Assembly: GCA_023253615.1 (NCBI GenBank)
Contig: JALRFZ010000176.1
Coordinates: forward strand, 1-6,420
Direction of reading: 5' to 3'
Length of the DNA: 6,420 bases
From: Verrucomicrobiales bacterium
Lineage (GTDB): Bacteria; Verrucomicrobiota; Verrucomicrobiia; Verrucomicrobiales; DEV007
The position numbers and the translations under genes were made by a program. Shown in pieces: positions 5,418 to 6,420 of the stretch (positions within the stretch are counted from its first letter, which is position 1; every line of letters starts with the position of its first letter). A model generated the notes under the pieces. The model made no database searches and was not told the origin of the DNA. It saw only the letters and a program-made list of their open reading frames with translations.

Positions 5418-6254
5418 TCACACCACCTGTCCCCCTTCGGGAATGAACTCGTCTCCATAATAGAGGCGGTAGCGGCCGAGGCGCGAGCGCAGCTTCAGCT
5501 CCGCGCCAAAGGCTTCGGAGAGACTGAAGGAATTGAGCGCACGGCGCTTCTCCCCCTGGGCGATGACCCGGCCTTCCTTGAGCACGAGGGCGTGGGTGAT
5601 CGCGGGGATGATCTCCTCGACGTGGTGGGTGACGAGGAGGAGCGAGCGGAAAGAGCCCTTCTCCGTCAACTCTTCGACGAACTGGAGGAAATGCTCGCGT
5701 GCGACGGGATCGAGTCCCGCGCAGGGTTCGTCGAGCACGAGGACCTCCATCTTCTGCGACATGAGCGCCCGCCCGATGAGGACCCGCTGGCGCTCGCCCT
5801 GCGACATCGTCGCCCAGGTCTGGTCGCGCAGGGAGGAGGCGTTCACTTTCTCGAGGACCTTTTCCGCGGCCCGGATCTCGGCGGGGTCGTCTTCGCCGTG
5901 CTGCCAGTAATTGACCATGGCATGCCGGCCCGAGAGGACGATCTCCAGCGCCGTCTCCGCGGGCTCGATCAGCTGGGAGATGCTGCTGCTGACGAAGCCG
6001 ATGCGCTTGCGCCAGTCGTCCCAGCTCTGCGAGGCCGAGTTCACGGCGTCCTCGCGGCCGCGCATGTGGACCTCGCCGGTCGTCGGGGTGAGGTATCCCA
6101 TGAGGACGTTGAGCAGGGAAGTCTTGCCCGAGCCGTTGCCCCCGAGGATCACCCAATGCTGGTCGCGCTCGACGGTGAGGTTGACCCCCTCGAGGATTTT
6201 TCGTCCGTTTCGTTGCACGGACACGTCTTCCATCTCGAACACAGTCGCTGCCAT
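5418..6254 (-). CDS. ABC transporter ATP-binding protein, ModF/PhrA-like
   Basis: A 278-residue ABC ATPase. In order: a first strand FEMEDVSVQRNGRKILEGVN (6-25), Walker A GGNGSGKT (38-45), a Q-loop region ISQLIEP (92-98), signature MSQGERQRV (150-158, the S-Q-G-E-R variant of LSGGQ), Walker B VLVLDEP (171-177) with catalytic Glu176, D-loop AGLD (179-182) and switch His210 in VTHHVEE. The WVILGGNGSGK start and LDEPCAGLDPVARE segment resemble the ModF/PhrA group (COG1119), single-domain ATPases whose partners are often not encoded nearby. The usual aromatic A-loop residue is not obvious near residue 15. No permease or binding protein is in the window, so the substrate cannot be inferred. Start: ATG at 6252-6254 is preferred because the ABC fold begins directly after it; an upstream GTG at 6300-6302 would add 16 unmatched residues. 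The gene is convergent with the racemase-like gene, with 28 bp between the stops. Confidence 0.88.
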   Translation of the reverse strand: MAATVFEMEDVSVQRNGRKILEGVNLTVERDQHWVILGGNGSGKTSLLNVLMGYLTPTTGEVHMRGREDAVNSASQSWDDWRKRIGFVSSSISQLIEPAETALEIVLSGRHAMVNYWQHGEDDPAEIRAAEKVLEKVNASSLRDQTWATMSQGERQRVLIGRALMSQKMEVLVLDEPCAGLDPVAREHFLQFVEELTEKGSFRSLLLVTHHVEEIIPAITHALVLKEGRVIAQGEKRRALNSFSLSEAFGAELKLRSRLGRYRLYYGDEFIPEGGQVV

Positions 6255-6300
6255 GGCCGGAAGGCTAACGGGGCCTTGGCCTGATTGCCACAGAAAAGTC

Positions 6301-6371
6301 ACGCGCCACCGCGTCGTCCGGGGGTGGCGGTCCGGAGACCACCACTACCGGCGTGCGGAATGCAATTCCGC
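6301..6371. repeat. Cluster of three hairpins in the intergenic region upstream of the ABC ATPase
   Basis: Three inverted repeats follow one another: ACGCG/CGCGT (6301-6305 with 6310-6314, 4-nt loop); 6323-6346, an arm of 9 pairs (one G-U) with one internal mismatch around the loop CGGA; and GCGGAAT/ATTCCGC (6355-6361 with 6365-6371, 3-nt loop), the strongest. None is followed by a T-run. The GC-rich palindromes resemble REP-type intergenic repeats. The remaining bases to 6420 hold no gene that I can support. Confidence 0.45.
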
Positions 6372-6393
6372 CCTACATCACCCCGATTCCGCC
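6365..6393. repeat. Direct repeat ATTCCGCC
   Basis: ATTCCGCC occurs at 6365-6372 and again at 6386-6393, 21 bp apart, that is about two helical turns. The first copy is the right arm of the third hairpin. It could be a pair of protein-binding sites or a degenerate unit of an intergenic repeat; at 8 bp it may also be chance. Confidence 0.25.
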
Positions 6394-6420
6394 GTCCGTG
6401 ACCCGCCCTGCGGTCCGCGC

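Noticed and set aside
5397..6284. 295-codon open frame on the plus strand over the ABC ATPase
   Set aside because: Composition rich in Leu/Ala/Asp/Arg without any motif, fully antisense to a clear ABC ATPase.
1..6420. CRISPR array, tRNA or rRNA genes
   Set aside because: No regularly spaced direct repeats, no tRNA-like cloverleaf or rRNA-like stretch was seen on either strand.

Overview
The window is a stretch of GC-rich bacterial chromosome, densely coding, with a mobile-element scar at its left edge. Organism: codon third positions are strongly G/C, several genes have no visible Shine-Dalgarno sequence, and the protein set (RAYT-like transposase fragment, PurE/PurK, a cytosolic NagZ-type GH3 enzyme, a ModF-like ATPase) would suit the Verrucomicrobiota or a related PVC lineage. 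That assignment is an impression from protein style, not a proof.

Layout. Positions 1-315 (minus strand) hold the first 105 codons of a serine recombinase that runs off the left edge. It abuts a RAYT/IS200-type (Y1, HUH) transposase gene, also on the minus strand, that is cut immediately after its HUH motif; a perfect 6-bp hairpin sits on the junction. To the right, an open frame that looks like the 3' end of a lost gene stops 12 bp before purE. Then come purE and purK (ATGA overlap), which carry out the two-step conversion of AIR to CAIR in purine synthesis. A compact RelE/ParE-type toxin-antitoxin pair (antitoxin first, ATGA overlap) follows, with a palindrome and a possible leaderless promoter in the short gap after purK. 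Next are a NagZ-like beta-N-acetylhexosaminidase and, 52 bp later, a glutamate-racemase-family protein with an N-terminal signal peptide. Convergent to these, on the minus strand, is a ModF/PhrA-like ABC ATPase. The last 166 bp are non-coding and carry three hairpins and a short direct repeat.

How it fits together: purE-purK is a housekeeping purine operon. NagZ-like and MurI-like proteins both relate to peptidoglycan (muropeptide recycling and D-glutamate supply), so their adjacency suggests a cell-wall theme, but the racemase-like protein appears to be exported, which is at odds with the cytosolic role of MurI. That exported racemase is the most interesting single gene here. The nested mobile-element remnants at the left edge and the toxin-antitoxin module between housekeeping genes show that the locus has received insertions. 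I did not find clear evidence of a wholly new multi-gene system.
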